Assembly (NCBI RefSeq): GCF_025821625.1
Contig: NZ_JACKSH010000075.1
Span: 1 to 52,184 of the forward strand
Source: Mycolicibacterium pyrenivorans
GTDB lineage: Bacteria > Actinomycetota > Actinomycetes > Mycobacteriales > Mycobacteriaceae
DNA: 52,184 nt
Direction: 5' to 3'
The translations under genes were made by a program, and so were the position numbers. Every line of letters starts with the position of its first letter. Position 1 is the first letter of the stretch. Of this stretch, positions 7,998 to 15,856 are shown in pieces. The notes below the pieces were generated by a model that was given only the letters and a program-made list of their open reading frames with translations, ran no database searches and was not told the origin of the DNA.

Positions 7998-10784
7998 GTG
8001 GCCACCGTTGCCAAGCCGTCAACTGTAACCCCGTCGCAGAAACTGACCTGGCAATTGGTGCACGCCGAGCCCGGTGCGTGGGTGTATTCGGTACCGGGGG
8101 TCAACCCGGCTCCGCTGGTGCGCGGCGCCGGCAGGGGTTGGGTGCCGGAGGGCACCCCGGCCGAACACGATGAGCTCGTGAAGCACTCGGCCCTGCATTA
8201 CGCCGAGTACATCGGCCGGGTCGGGGTGTTGGCCGCGGCGCTGGGTGTGGGGGCCGCGGTGGCCGGCACACCGGGCATCGCGTGGGCCGAGCCCACCGAA
8301 CCGGACACCACGACCTCGACATCCTCGACGGAGTCAGCCGAGGACGCCTCCGAGACGGCGTCCGAGTGCAGCTCGGACGACGCCGAGACCCCGGAGACCA
8401 CCTCGGAAGCTGAGACCACCTCCCCGTCGGTGGCAGAGACGACGGAATCTGCCGGCTCCGGCACGGAGACGTCGACCGGGGAGACCGCCCCCGGGGTTGA
8501 GTCCACGACCGACCCCGCCGTGACACCGGACGCCCCGGCAGACGCGGCCCCCTCACCGACAACCCCTACCGGTAACGGTGAGCCGACCGCGGCCCCCGCC
8601 GTTGAGGCACCCGGCCAGACCGTGACACCGCCCAGCACCGAGCCGCGACACGACAGCCCGCCGTCGACAGCGACGGGCGAATCCGCCGAATCGACAGCGT
8701 CCATCTCCTCCACGCCGGTGATGGAGGTTCCTGCGCCGCTGGAGGAGCATTTCAGCACCTCCGGCGCCGACACCACGACCGCCTCACTGCCGGAGGCGGC
8801 GGATGCCGCCACCACCGCAGCCGTCTCAGAGGTTGCCCCAACCGCCGCAGAGCCGGAAACACCCGCCTCGGTGAGCACCGTGAACCGGGTACTCGACACC
8901 GTGCTGGCGCCGTTGACCGCGCCGGCCAGTCCCGCCGCCCAGGCCGCCCAAACTCCCTTGCAGTGGGGCGTTTTCGCGTGGGTGCGCCGCGCCTTCTTCA
9001 ACTCCACCCCCAAACTGAGTTACGACCCCACCACCACCTCGCAGGTGGACAACACCATCACCGGCAAGGTCACCGTCATCGACCGTGACGGCGACACCGT
9101 CACCCTGAGCGCCTCGACCCCCATCAACGGCGGCACCGTCGTCGTCAACCCCGACGGCACCTTCACCTACACCGTGCCCACTACCCTGTACACCACCGGC
9201 GGCACCGACACCTTCACGATCACCGCCACCGACCTCAACAGCAGCGGCCATATCCACGGCCTGCGAGGCCTGCTCAACAACATCACCTTCGGACTCGTCG
9301 GAAGCCCCGGGCACACCGCCGCCACCACGCTCACCCTTGATATCGCTGCGGCGACTGCTCCCATCCCGGCCACCCCCGCCTACACACTGGGCACCACCCA
9401 ACCGAGCACCGGTGCCGTGCCCGGCGAAGTCCACGTCACCGACCCCGATCTCGACCTCGACTCCCTGACCTACACCGTCACCGGCGGGCCCGTCGACGGC
9501 AACGTGACCCTCGACGCCGTCACCGGAGCGTTCACCTACACCCCCACACCCACCGCCCGCCACGAAGCCTCCGCCGAGAGCGCCACCCCCGACCAACTCG
9601 CCGACACCTTCGCCGTCACCGTCGACGACAGCCGCGGCGGCGTGCTCACCGTGCCGGTCACCGTGACCATCGACCCGCTCAACACCCCACCGAGCATGAC
9701 CCTGGTCGCCTCCGACCCCGACAGCCTGGGCACCGTCCACATCACCATCACTGTGACCGACCCCGACACCGATCCGGTCACCTACCTCGTCATCCACGAC
9801 CCGGCCTACGGAACCCTGACCCCGACTCCCGGCGGCTACGACTACACCCCGACCGCCGAAGCCCGCCTGGCCGCAGCAGCCACTCCTGGCATCGTCACCG
9901 AAACCTTCCAGCTCCAAGCCAGCGACGCCCACCACGGCACCGACACCGAAACCGCCACCGTCACAATCAGTCCCGCCAACGGCGAAGTCACCCGCACCAT
10001 CGCCGACAGCACTGCCGGACTAACCGCGACGGCCGCGCCGACCGGTGCTGTCACTGTCACCATGGCGGGCACCTTCGGGGCTCATCCCAAGTACGAGACA
10101 ATCACCGCCCCCTGGGGCGGCACGTTGGCTGGACGGGAGCTGGGATTCAACACCTTCCCCTCGCAGTCGGGCATCAACAGCGCCTACCGTGCCCAAGGGG
10201 AGTGGCTGGAGAGCGTCAAGGGTGTCTCGCTCGGTCCGGGCGAGACGCCCGTCCTGGTGACCTACTCGCTGTCGACGCACGCGGTCGTGGGCCGTCTGCG
10301 CACCGATCCCGAGAGCCTGCGCGGAATCCGCATCATCATGCTGGGCGCGCCGGAGACCCCGGGTAACCCCAATGACGGCAACGGCTATCAGAACACCGAG
10401 GGCCTGCCGACGACCGGCGATCTGTCCAACGTGACCATGGTCGTGGTCCAGTACGACCCGGTGGCCGACGCGGCGGTGAGCCCCAACTACTGGACCCGCA
10501 GGAACGCCCGGATGGCCACCCACACCTATGGGTACAACGGCCTGGATCTCACCGCTCCCGACGCGGTTCACGTCGACCCGGTCACCGGGGCGACAGTGCT
10601 GTATTTCCGCTCCGAGGTGCTGCCGATGCTCGAGTGGCTCGACCCCTGGGTCAGCGACGAGAAGATGGCCGAGTTGGACGCCAAGTACCGCCCGCTGATC
10701 GAGGCGGGCTACCGCCGCCCTGATGGCATATTCAGCCCCGCGTGGGAGGCCGCTCAAGCCAATATCGCCACGGTGGACGCATAG
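7998..10784 (+). CDS. Large Ig-like surface protein with C-terminal hydrolase-like domain (copy 1)
   Basis: A 928-residue predicted exported protein. Residues 1-70 are a polar N-terminal region with the conserved block WQLxHAEPG/VYSVPG, followed by a hydrophobic segment (about 71-92) and a likely signal-peptidase site after AWA97. Residues 98-320 are rich in Ser, Thr, Pro and acidic residues, like a wall-spanning stalk. From about 334 to 664 come three VCBS/cadherin-like Ig-type repeats with DPDxD and GTLTPTPGGYDYTP motifs. The C-terminal 260 residues resemble the PE-PPE alpha/beta-hydrolase domain; the nucleophile elbow is VTYSLST with Ser757, lacking the usual preceding Gly. The GTG start follows AGGGGAAG. 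It is divergent from the SecA paralogue and has a paralogue at 15857-18496. It is probably cell-wall exposed; adhesion or lipid hydrolysis are both possible. Confidence 0.75.
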   Translation: MATVAKPSTVTPSQKLTWQLVHAEPGAWVYSVPGVNPAPLVRGAGRGWVPEGTPAEHDELVKHSALHYAEYIGRVGVLAAALGVGAAVAGTPGIAWAEPTEPDTTTSTSSTESAEDASETASECSSDDAETPETTSEAETTSPSVAETTESAGSGTETSTGETAPGVESTTDPAVTPDAPADAAPSPTTPTGNGEPTAAPAVEAPGQTVTPPSTEPRHDSPPSTATGESAESTASISSTPVMEVPAPLEEHFSTSGADTTTASLPEAADAATTAAVSEVAPTAAEPETPASVSTVNRVLDTVLAPLTAPASPAAQAAQTPLQWGVFAWVRRAFFNSTPKLSYDPTTTSQVDNTITGKVTVIDRDGDTVTLSASTPINGGTVVVNPDGTFTYTVPTTLYTTGGTDTFTITATDLNSSGHIHGLRGLLNNITFGLVGSPGHTAATTLTLDIAAATAPIPATPAYTLGTTQPSTGAVPGEVHVTDPDLDLDSLTYTVTGGPVDGNVTLDAVTGAFTYTPTPTARHEASAESATPDQLADTFAVTVDDSRGGVLTVPVTVTIDPLNTPPSMTLVASDPDSLGTVHITITVTDPDTDPVTYLVIHDPAYGTLTPTPGGYDYTPTAEARLAAAATPGIVTETFQLQASDAHHGTDTETATVTISPANGEVTRTIADSTAGLTATAAPTGAVTVTMAGTFGAHPKYETITAPWGGTLAGRELGFNTFPSQSGINSAYRAQGEWLESVKGVSLGPGETPVLVTYSLSTHAVVGRLRTDPESLRGIRIIMLGAPETPGNPNDGNGYQNTEGLPTTGDLSNVTMVVVQYDPVADAAVSPNYWTRRNARMATHTYGYNGLDLTAPDAVHVDPVTGATVLYFRSEVLPMLEWLDPWVSDEKMAELDAKYRPLIEAGYRRPDGIFSPAWEAAQANIATVDA

Positions 10785-10815
10785 CGTGACGCCACGTCGC
10801 CACCGGGAACCGACA

Positions 10816-10969
10816 CATCTTTCAGCTTGTCGGCTGCGGCCCGAAGCTCGGCATCGGTTAGCCTCTCCAAACCGTCGGCCGGGCTGTCGAGGTGATCGTC
10901 AATCCGTCTGAGCCGCTTGACAATACGACGCGTTGCCCTCGTCACGGCCAATCTCCCGAAGGTGCTCAC
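10816..10969 (-). pseudogene. Fossil of a secA 5' end
   Basis: From a GTG at 10969 the minus strand encodes IVKRL, a DHLD segment and then [17 protein letters not shown]. This matches, residue for residue in spacing, the N-terminus of the SecA paralogue at 5157-7748 ([26 protein letters not shown]). Similarity stops after about 50 codons and there is no motor domain. The remnant abuts the 3' end of surface gene 1. It shows that a secA-plus-promoter unit was once duplicated here and then deleted. Confidence 0.75.
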
Positions 10970-11021
10970 ATGCGGCCACCCGAATCAACTGTGATCTCGA
11001 CCTACAAAAGGCACACTGCTG

Positions 11022-11091
11022 TGGGACGTATGACCCTATTACCCCCTGGGGCATCGGCGTCAACTCAGCAAACCATCGACAAATAGCCGAT
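11022..11091 (+). promoter_or_regulatory. Second copy of the surface-gene promoter region
   Basis: It contains GGGACGTATGACCC (11023-11036), a degenerate DosR-like palindrome. Forty bases after its first G begins the ACTCAGCAAA block also found at 7947. The copy has no surface gene behind it now: a glgX fossil on the opposite strand follows. It may be an orphan promoter left by the duplication that also left the secA fossil at 10816-10969. Confidence 0.5.
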
Positions 11092-11685
11092 TAAGTCCGC
11101 GCACAACAACACGACGGACTGTGCGCCGACCGGACACGTCGAGTCTGAGATCGGGTGTGCTCCAGCCAGATCCGCGACATCGCCGCGCGGATCGAGCGCG
11201 GTTGTCGGCAACCGGCGCCACGGCTGCTCTGGCGCGGCGACCGCGGGTAGCTCGAAATCAACGGACTCCTCAGAGCTGTCGAGCATCGCATGCACCATCC
11301 GCGTGCCGATCACGCTGCGCACCGTCAGCGCGAGCATGTGCGAGCTTTCCGACCAGTCGGGCTGATGCAGCCGATGACCCTGGAACTTCACCAACGATCG
11401 GGTCAGGAACCCCCGGAGCGGCAGCCCCGTGCATCACCTGTGTCAGGTCCAATTCCAGCCGCACGTCGATCAGCGTCTCGACGAAACGTCGGATGCCTGA
11501 GTGATGCTTTCCTCATTGCGCTTTCGTTCGTAGCTGACGAGGTCGTTGAGGGTGAAGCCATCGTGACAGCCGACGAAGTTGATGCTCTGCTCCAGCTCGG
11601 CGGGCCGTTGCCCGAACCGGTCCGGACTGCCGAGCAGCCGGTTGGGCCGCCGTGCGACGGTTGTGCGGTCAACAACCGAGCGCCG
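11065..11685 (-). pseudogene. glgX: glgX (glycogen debranching enzyme) fossil
   Basis: Three pieces of a GlgX/isoamylase-type GH13 enzyme lie on the minus strand in order but in different frames. The first, upstream, reads [12 protein letters not shown] then [19 protein letters not shown] (about 11530-11590), including the conserved [12 protein letters not shown] motif. The second, around 11430-11480, reads [12 protein letters not shown]. The third, 11065-11394, is the C-terminal beta-sandwich (HQPDWSESSHMLALTVRS, DFELP, WRRLPTTALD). About 100 or more residues between the first two pieces are missing, and stop codons and frameshifts separate them. The fossil starts directly after the stop of the acyltransferase gene, so it is cut at its 5' end. 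An intact GlgX would remove alpha-1,6 branches from glycogen; this one cannot. Confidence 0.85.
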
Positions 11686-12498
11686 TCACCCAATGACAGG
11701 CAGCCGCCGCTTACGCGCCAGTTCGGCCAGGCCGTGCTGCATCACCGCGCGCACATGCGCATCGACTCTGCTCACGTCCGGCTCGTCACCGAACTCGGCA
11801 ACGATGTCGATCGGCGGCAACACCCGCGTGACGATCTTCGTCGGAAGCGGCATGTTGACCGGCAACACCACGCTGAGGCCGAACGGGAAGCCGATCGTCA
11901 CCGGCAAGATGTTCGTCCGAAAGAGCTTGCGCTCCAACGCCGTCAACCGCAGCGCACGCGCCAGCCACGTGCCCCTGGTGAGGTAGAACTGGTTCTCCTG
12001 ACCGCCGATCGAGACCGCGGGAACGATGGGTACACCGGCCTCGATCGCGGTAGTCACGTAGCCGGTACGTCCGCCGAAGTCGATGACGTTCTCCTGCCGG
12101 GTCGGCCGGTAGACGTCGTAGTCGCCGCCGGGAAAGACCAACACCGGGCTTCCGGTCGCGAGCGCCTCCGCAGCATGCTCAGGGGTCGCGCGGATGACGC
12201 CGGTGTGCTCGAAGAAGTCGGCCACCGGCCCGCGGAAGAAGTTGTCGTGCGCGAGCACGTAGAGCGGCCGGCCGTATCCGAACGTTTTGTAGTAGTCGAC
12301 CGCGATCACCGAGAGATCGAAGGTGACCAATCCACCGGAATGGTTCGACACCACCAGCGACGGGCCGGACGGGATGTTCTCCAAACCCGTTACCTGAGAG
12401 CGGAAATAGGTCTTCACGACCAGGCGGCTCAGGTCCACCACGCGCCGGGTGAGACACGGGTCCCACTTCGCGGTCACCGAATGCTCCTCGACGGCCAC
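11686..12498 (-). CDS. Lysophospholipid acyltransferase-like protein (PlsC superfamily)
   Basis: A 270-residue protein with the SNHSGG block (around His53) that corresponds to acyltransferase motif I, and the VFPGGDYD block corresponding to motif III of the glycerol-phosphate acyltransferase superfamily. The canonical HX4D is not exact: the Asp is further away (HSGGLVTFD), as in some actinobacterial members. It should transfer a fatty acyl group to a lipid or glycerol derivative at the membrane; the acceptor is unknown. The GTG start at 12498 lies one base after the adhE stop, so translation is probably coupled to adhE. The two genes form an operon, which may link acyl-CoA or aldehyde metabolism to lipid storage; that link is inference. 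Confidence 0.8.
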   Translation of the reverse strand: MAVEEHSVTAKWDPCLTRRVVDLSRLVVKTYFRSQVTGLENIPSGPSLVVSNHSGGLVTFDLSVIAVDYYKTFGYGRPLYVLAHDNFFRGPVADFFEHTGVIRATPEHAAEALATGSPVLVFPGGDYDVYRPTRQENVIDFGGRTGYVTTAIEAGVPIVPAVSIGGQENQFYLTRGTWLARALRLTALERKLFRTNILPVTIGFPFGLSVVLPVNMPLPTKIVTRVLPPIDIVAEFGDEPDVSRVDAHVRAVMQHGLAELARKRRLPVIG

Positions 12499-12499
12499 G

Positions 12500-15121
12500 T
12501 CAAGCGCCGTAGTAGCCCACCCGCAGCAGGGCCGCGATCTCGTCCACCAGCGGCATGCGGGGGTTGGTGCGGTTGCTGAGGTCCTCGAACGCGGTCATCG
12601 CGAGTTCGGGTAGCGCGGCGAGGAACTCGTCCTCTGGCACGCCGTACTCCTTGAGCGAGCGCGGCATGTCGAGCCGGTCGAGGAGCTCCTCGACCGCACG
12701 GAACAACCGCTCCCGGCTGTCCTCGGGTTCATGCCCACCGAAGACCAATTGTCCCAATTGCGCGTACTTCTCGGGAACCACGTACGCCGAATATCCCGGC
12801 GCCGGCATGAACTTGCTGGGCAGGCTCGAGTTGTACCGCATCACATGGGGCAGGAAGATCCCGTTGGCCCGACCGTGCGCGATGCCGAACCTCGCCCCGA
12901 CGGCATGGGCCAGCGCATGGTTGGTGCCGACGAACGCGTTCGAGAACGCCAGCCCCGCCAGCGTCGCGGCGTTCGACATGTCGGTACGAGCAGACAGGTC
13001 GCCGGGATCTTCGTAGGCCCGCGGCAGCGCGTCGAATATGAGTCGTACCGCCTGGGCGCACAACGCGTCGGTGTACGACGACGCGAAGATCGAGATCACC
13101 GCCTCCAGCGCGTGGGTCAACGCGTCGATGCCGGTGTCTGCGGTCAACGTCGGCGGCATCGACGACGTCAGGACGGGATCGACTATCGCGAGGTCCGGCA
13201 CCAGGCTGTAGTCGACCAGCGTCTCCTTCCGGCCGCCCACGGTGAGCACCGCCGCAGGCGATACCTCCGAGCCGGTGCCGGAAGTCGTTGGGATGGCCAC
13301 CAATTGGATTCGGTGCCGATCCGTCGGGAACTCGGCCACCCGCTTGCGGGGATCGAGGAACGGCATCGTCAACTCGTCCAGGTTCATCTCGGGATGCTCG
13401 TAGAACAACCGCATCGCCTTGGCGGCGTCCAACACCGACCCGCCGCCCACGGCGATCACGACATCGGGCTCGGCGCGCTGCAGCAGCGCAACGCCGCGGC
13501 GGATCAACGCCTCGTCCGGCTCCGGGGTGACCTCGCTGAACACCTGCACGTGGTGAGTACGCAACTTGCCGCGCACCTGGTCCACCACGCCGCGCTCCTC
13601 GCTCAGCGCGTCGGTGACCACCACGACCGTCTCGCAGTCGAGGTCGCGCAGGTTGTCCAGCGCACCCTCGTTGAAGTACGTGTTCGACGGAACCCGGAAC
13701 CACTGCGGCGGGGTTCGCCGGTGCGCCACCGTCTTGATGTTGAGCAGTTGGCGGTAGTTGACGTTCTCGGTGGTGCTCGACCCGCCCCAGGTTCCGCAGC
13801 CCAGCGAGAACGTCGGCGTCAGGTTGTTGTAGATGCCGCCGAGGGCGCCGACCGCGGTGGGCGCGTTGACGAGGATGCGTCCCGTGCGCACGGCCAGGCC
13901 GTACCTCTCGATGACATCGTCGTCGTCGGCGTAGATCGCCGACGTGTGCCCCAGCCCGCCGTGCTCGGTGACCAGGACGGCGGCGTCGATGCCGTGCTGC
14001 ACGCTGTGCGCCCGCACCACACCCAACACCGGCATCAACTTCTCGGCCACCAGCGGATGCGCGGCCAACTCGTCGAGGTCGGAGGGCAGCGGCGCCAGCA
14101 GAATCTTGACCGTCGGTGACACGGTGAAGCCCGCGCGGGCCGCCAACTCCGATGCCTTCTGCCCCACGGCCTCCAGCGAGATCTTGTCGCCGCAGCCGAA
14201 CGCGAAGTCGGCGATCTTGGCGGCCTCGTCGTCGGTCAGCAGGCGGGCGCCCATCCGCTCGAACTCGGCGACCATCTCGTCGTAGATCGCGTCGTCGATG
14301 ATGCACGTCTGCTCGGCAGGGCAGATCACCGAGGAGTCAAAGGTTTTCGAGATCAGAATGTCGACGACGGCGCCCTTGACGTCCGCGGTCTCGTGGATGT
14401 AGATCGGGGCGTTTCCGGGTCCGACGCTCACGCCGGGCTTGCCGGACGCGTTGGCCAGCGCGACGATCTTCGGGCCGCCGGTGACCCAGACGAAGTCCAC
14501 CTTCGGATGCTTGAACAGGTGGTGGGTGACCTCGTGCGCGGCATCCGGGATGACCTGCAGCGCCCCGCGCGGCATACCGGCGGCTTCGGCGGCCTCGCGC
14601 AGTATCTCGACGCTGCGTTCGCAGCAGCGCACGGCGTACGGCGACGGACGGAAGAGCACCGCGTTGCGGGTCTTCGCCGCGACGATCGCCTTGAACAGCA
14701 CCGTCGACGTCGGGTTGGTCACCGGGGTGATCGCCAGCACCACGCCGATCGGCTCGGCGACATAGCTGATGTTGTTCTCCACATCCTCGTCGATGACGCC
14801 GACCGACTTCTTGCCGCGCAGGTAGTCGTGCAGGAACTCGGTCGCCACGTAGTTCTTGACGACCTTGTCCTCGAAGACGCCGAACCCGGTTTCCTCGATC
14901 GCCACCGCGGCCAGGTCGGCCGCGGCGCGCAGTCCGGCGCGCACCATCGCCTCGACGATCCTGTCGACCTGCTCCTGGCTGAGCTTGCGGAACTCCCGGG
15001 CTGCGTCGGCCGCCGCCTCGACGATGGCGTCGACTTCAGCGCTCCGCTGCTCATCGGGTGGACTCGGGTCGGTCATCGGATGATGGCTAACCGATTCGGT
15101 GCCGGTACGTGTCGATGTCAT
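12500..15121 (-). CDS. adhE: Bifunctional acetaldehyde-CoA/alcohol dehydrogenase
   Basis: An 873-residue AdhE, matching the family length. The N-terminal half is a CoA-acylating aldehyde dehydrogenase with the catalytic cysteine (about 267) in VICPAEQ. The C-terminal half is an iron-dependent (type III) alcohol dehydrogenase with the GGGSVLDAAKA nucleotide-binding motif, TSGTGSEVSP, and iron-ligand histidines in the HALAHAVG and IAHGRANG regions. It reduces acetyl-CoA through acetaldehyde to ethanol with NADH, or runs in reverse, and usually forms spirosomes. The ATG at 15121 is preferred because the longer frame lacks a ribosome binding site; an internal ATG in a Pro-rich segment is also possible. 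AdhE is a fermentative enzyme and is uncommon in aerobic actinobacteria, so a role in redox balance under low oxygen is a fair inference. Confidence 0.93.
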   Translation of the reverse strand: MTSTRTGTESVSHHPMTDPSPPDEQRSAEVDAIVEAAADAAREFRKLSQEQVDRIVEAMVRAGLRAAADLAAVAIEETGFGVFEDKVVKNYVATEFLHDYLRGKKSVGVIDEDVENNISYVAEPIGVVLAITPVTNPTSTVLFKAIVAAKTRNAVLFRPSPYAVRCCERSVEILREAAEAAGMPRGALQVIPDAAHEVTHHLFKHPKVDFVWVTGGPKIVALANASGKPGVSVGPGNAPIYIHETADVKGAVVDILISKTFDSSVICPAEQTCIIDDAIYDEMVAEFERMGARLLTDDEAAKIADFAFGCGDKISLEAVGQKASELAARAGFTVSPTVKILLAPLPSDLDELAAHPLVAEKLMPVLGVVRAHSVQHGIDAAVLVTEHGGLGHTSAIYADDDDVIERYGLAVRTGRILVNAPTAVGALGGIYNNLTPTFSLGCGTWGGSSTTENVNYRQLLNIKTVAHRRTPPQWFRVPSNTYFNEGALDNLRDLDCETVVVVTDALSEERGVVDQVRGKLRTHHVQVFSEVTPEPDEALIRRGVALLQRAEPDVVIAVGGGSVLDAAKAMRLFYEHPEMNLDELTMPFLDPRKRVAEFPTDRHRIQLVAIPTTSGTGSEVSPAAVLTVGGRKETLVDYSLVPDLAIVDPVLTSSMPPTLTADTGIDALTHALEAVISIFASSYTDALCAQAVRLIFDALPRAYEDPGDLSARTDMSNAATLAGLAFSNAFVGTNHALAHAVGARFGIAHGRANGIFLPHVMRYNSSLPSKFMPAPGYSAYVVPEKYAQLGQLVFGGHEPEDSRERLFRAVEELLDRLDMPRSLKEYGVPEDEFLAALPELAMTAFEDLSNRTNPRMPLVDEIAALLRVGYYGA

Positions 15122-15266
15122 GTTCCCGCCCTTGGCTTCGGCGGACCCGTGCAAAGTCACAATCTGCGGGTTACGCGAATCCACTCGACGGGCTGATGCT
15201 ACGCCGCGGGCGGTGCCAGGCTGGCCCGTTCACGCACAGTGTGGATCCCCGAGACCCGACGATGGC

Positions 15267-15653
15267 TCAGCCGGGCGAGGACCGCGGCGGCAGGATACGC
15301 AACGCCAGCGCACCCAAGGCCAGCACGGAGAAGATCGGCGTGGCGAAGAGAAGAATCGCCCACACAAGTCCGACACCGACGCCGCTCAAGGCCTTCACCA
15401 ACGTGAAGACCGCGACGAGCCAGCTGACGCCACCGGCCGCCAACGCCACCACGAGCGCGACCGCGAGCGCACGCCCAAGCCCGTAGTGGCGGAAACCGGT
15501 GACGGTCAGAAGCGCCGTGACCGGCACGATCATGATCGTCGCGGCGAGCCAGGGCCGTTCAACACCCGCCCGCATCGCAGGAACGAGCAGACACGCGGCC
15601 AGCACCGCCGCGCCGATGATGCCCGCCACCGCCCTGCCCCGGCCATTCGTCAT
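15267..15653 (-). CDS. Small four-helix membrane protein
   Basis: A 128-residue protein made almost entirely of four hydrophobic segments (about residues 8-27, 35-52, 60-82 and 88-118), with short basic loops and a Pro/Arg/Ser tail. No enzymatic or transport motif is recognised. It stands alone on the minus strand, 204 bases from the divergent surface gene 2, and the adhE operon is more than 140 bases downstream. The hydrophobicity pattern and codon use look like a real gene. It is probably an integral inner-membrane protein of unknown function. Confidence 0.65.
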   Translation of the reverse strand: MTNGRGRAVAGIIGAAVLAACLLVPAMRAGVERPWLAATIMIVPVTALLTVTGFRHYGLGRALAVALVVALAAGGVSWLVAVFTLVKALSGVGVGLVWAILLFATPIFSVLALGALALRILPPRSSPG

Positions 15654-15764
15654 AGCCGGATTGTGCCGAAGCCGAACCAGTGGTGTTGCAGGTTCCGGCG
15701 ACGGGGCGCAGGTAGGGCCCCTCGATCGCGGTGAGTTCGATCGTCACTACCCATCGCCCCCAGA

Positions 15765-15830
15765 AGTGACTAAAATCACTATTGCCGTGACGGGGGTCGG
15801 CGTGCTTGCAGCGAGGTGTCGGTGGACACC
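15765..15830. promoter_or_regulatory. Inverted repeats before surface gene 2
   Basis: Two short inverted repeats lie in the divergent gap: AGTGA-N6-TCACT (15765-15780, AT-rich centre) and GGTGTC-N4-GACACC (15815-15830). Both are 25-90 bases before the ATG at 15857. Either could be a regulator site. No match to the DosR-like box of surface gene 1 is seen here. Confidence 0.3.
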
Positions 15831-15856
15831 TGGTTTGCGCGGCCCAGGGGGGCTCG

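Noticed and set aside
12731..14119. 462-codon plus-strand frame inside adhE
   Set aside because: It is antisense to the AdhE coding region, has no ribosome binding site or recognisable domain, and shows the composition of a GC-rich shadow frame.
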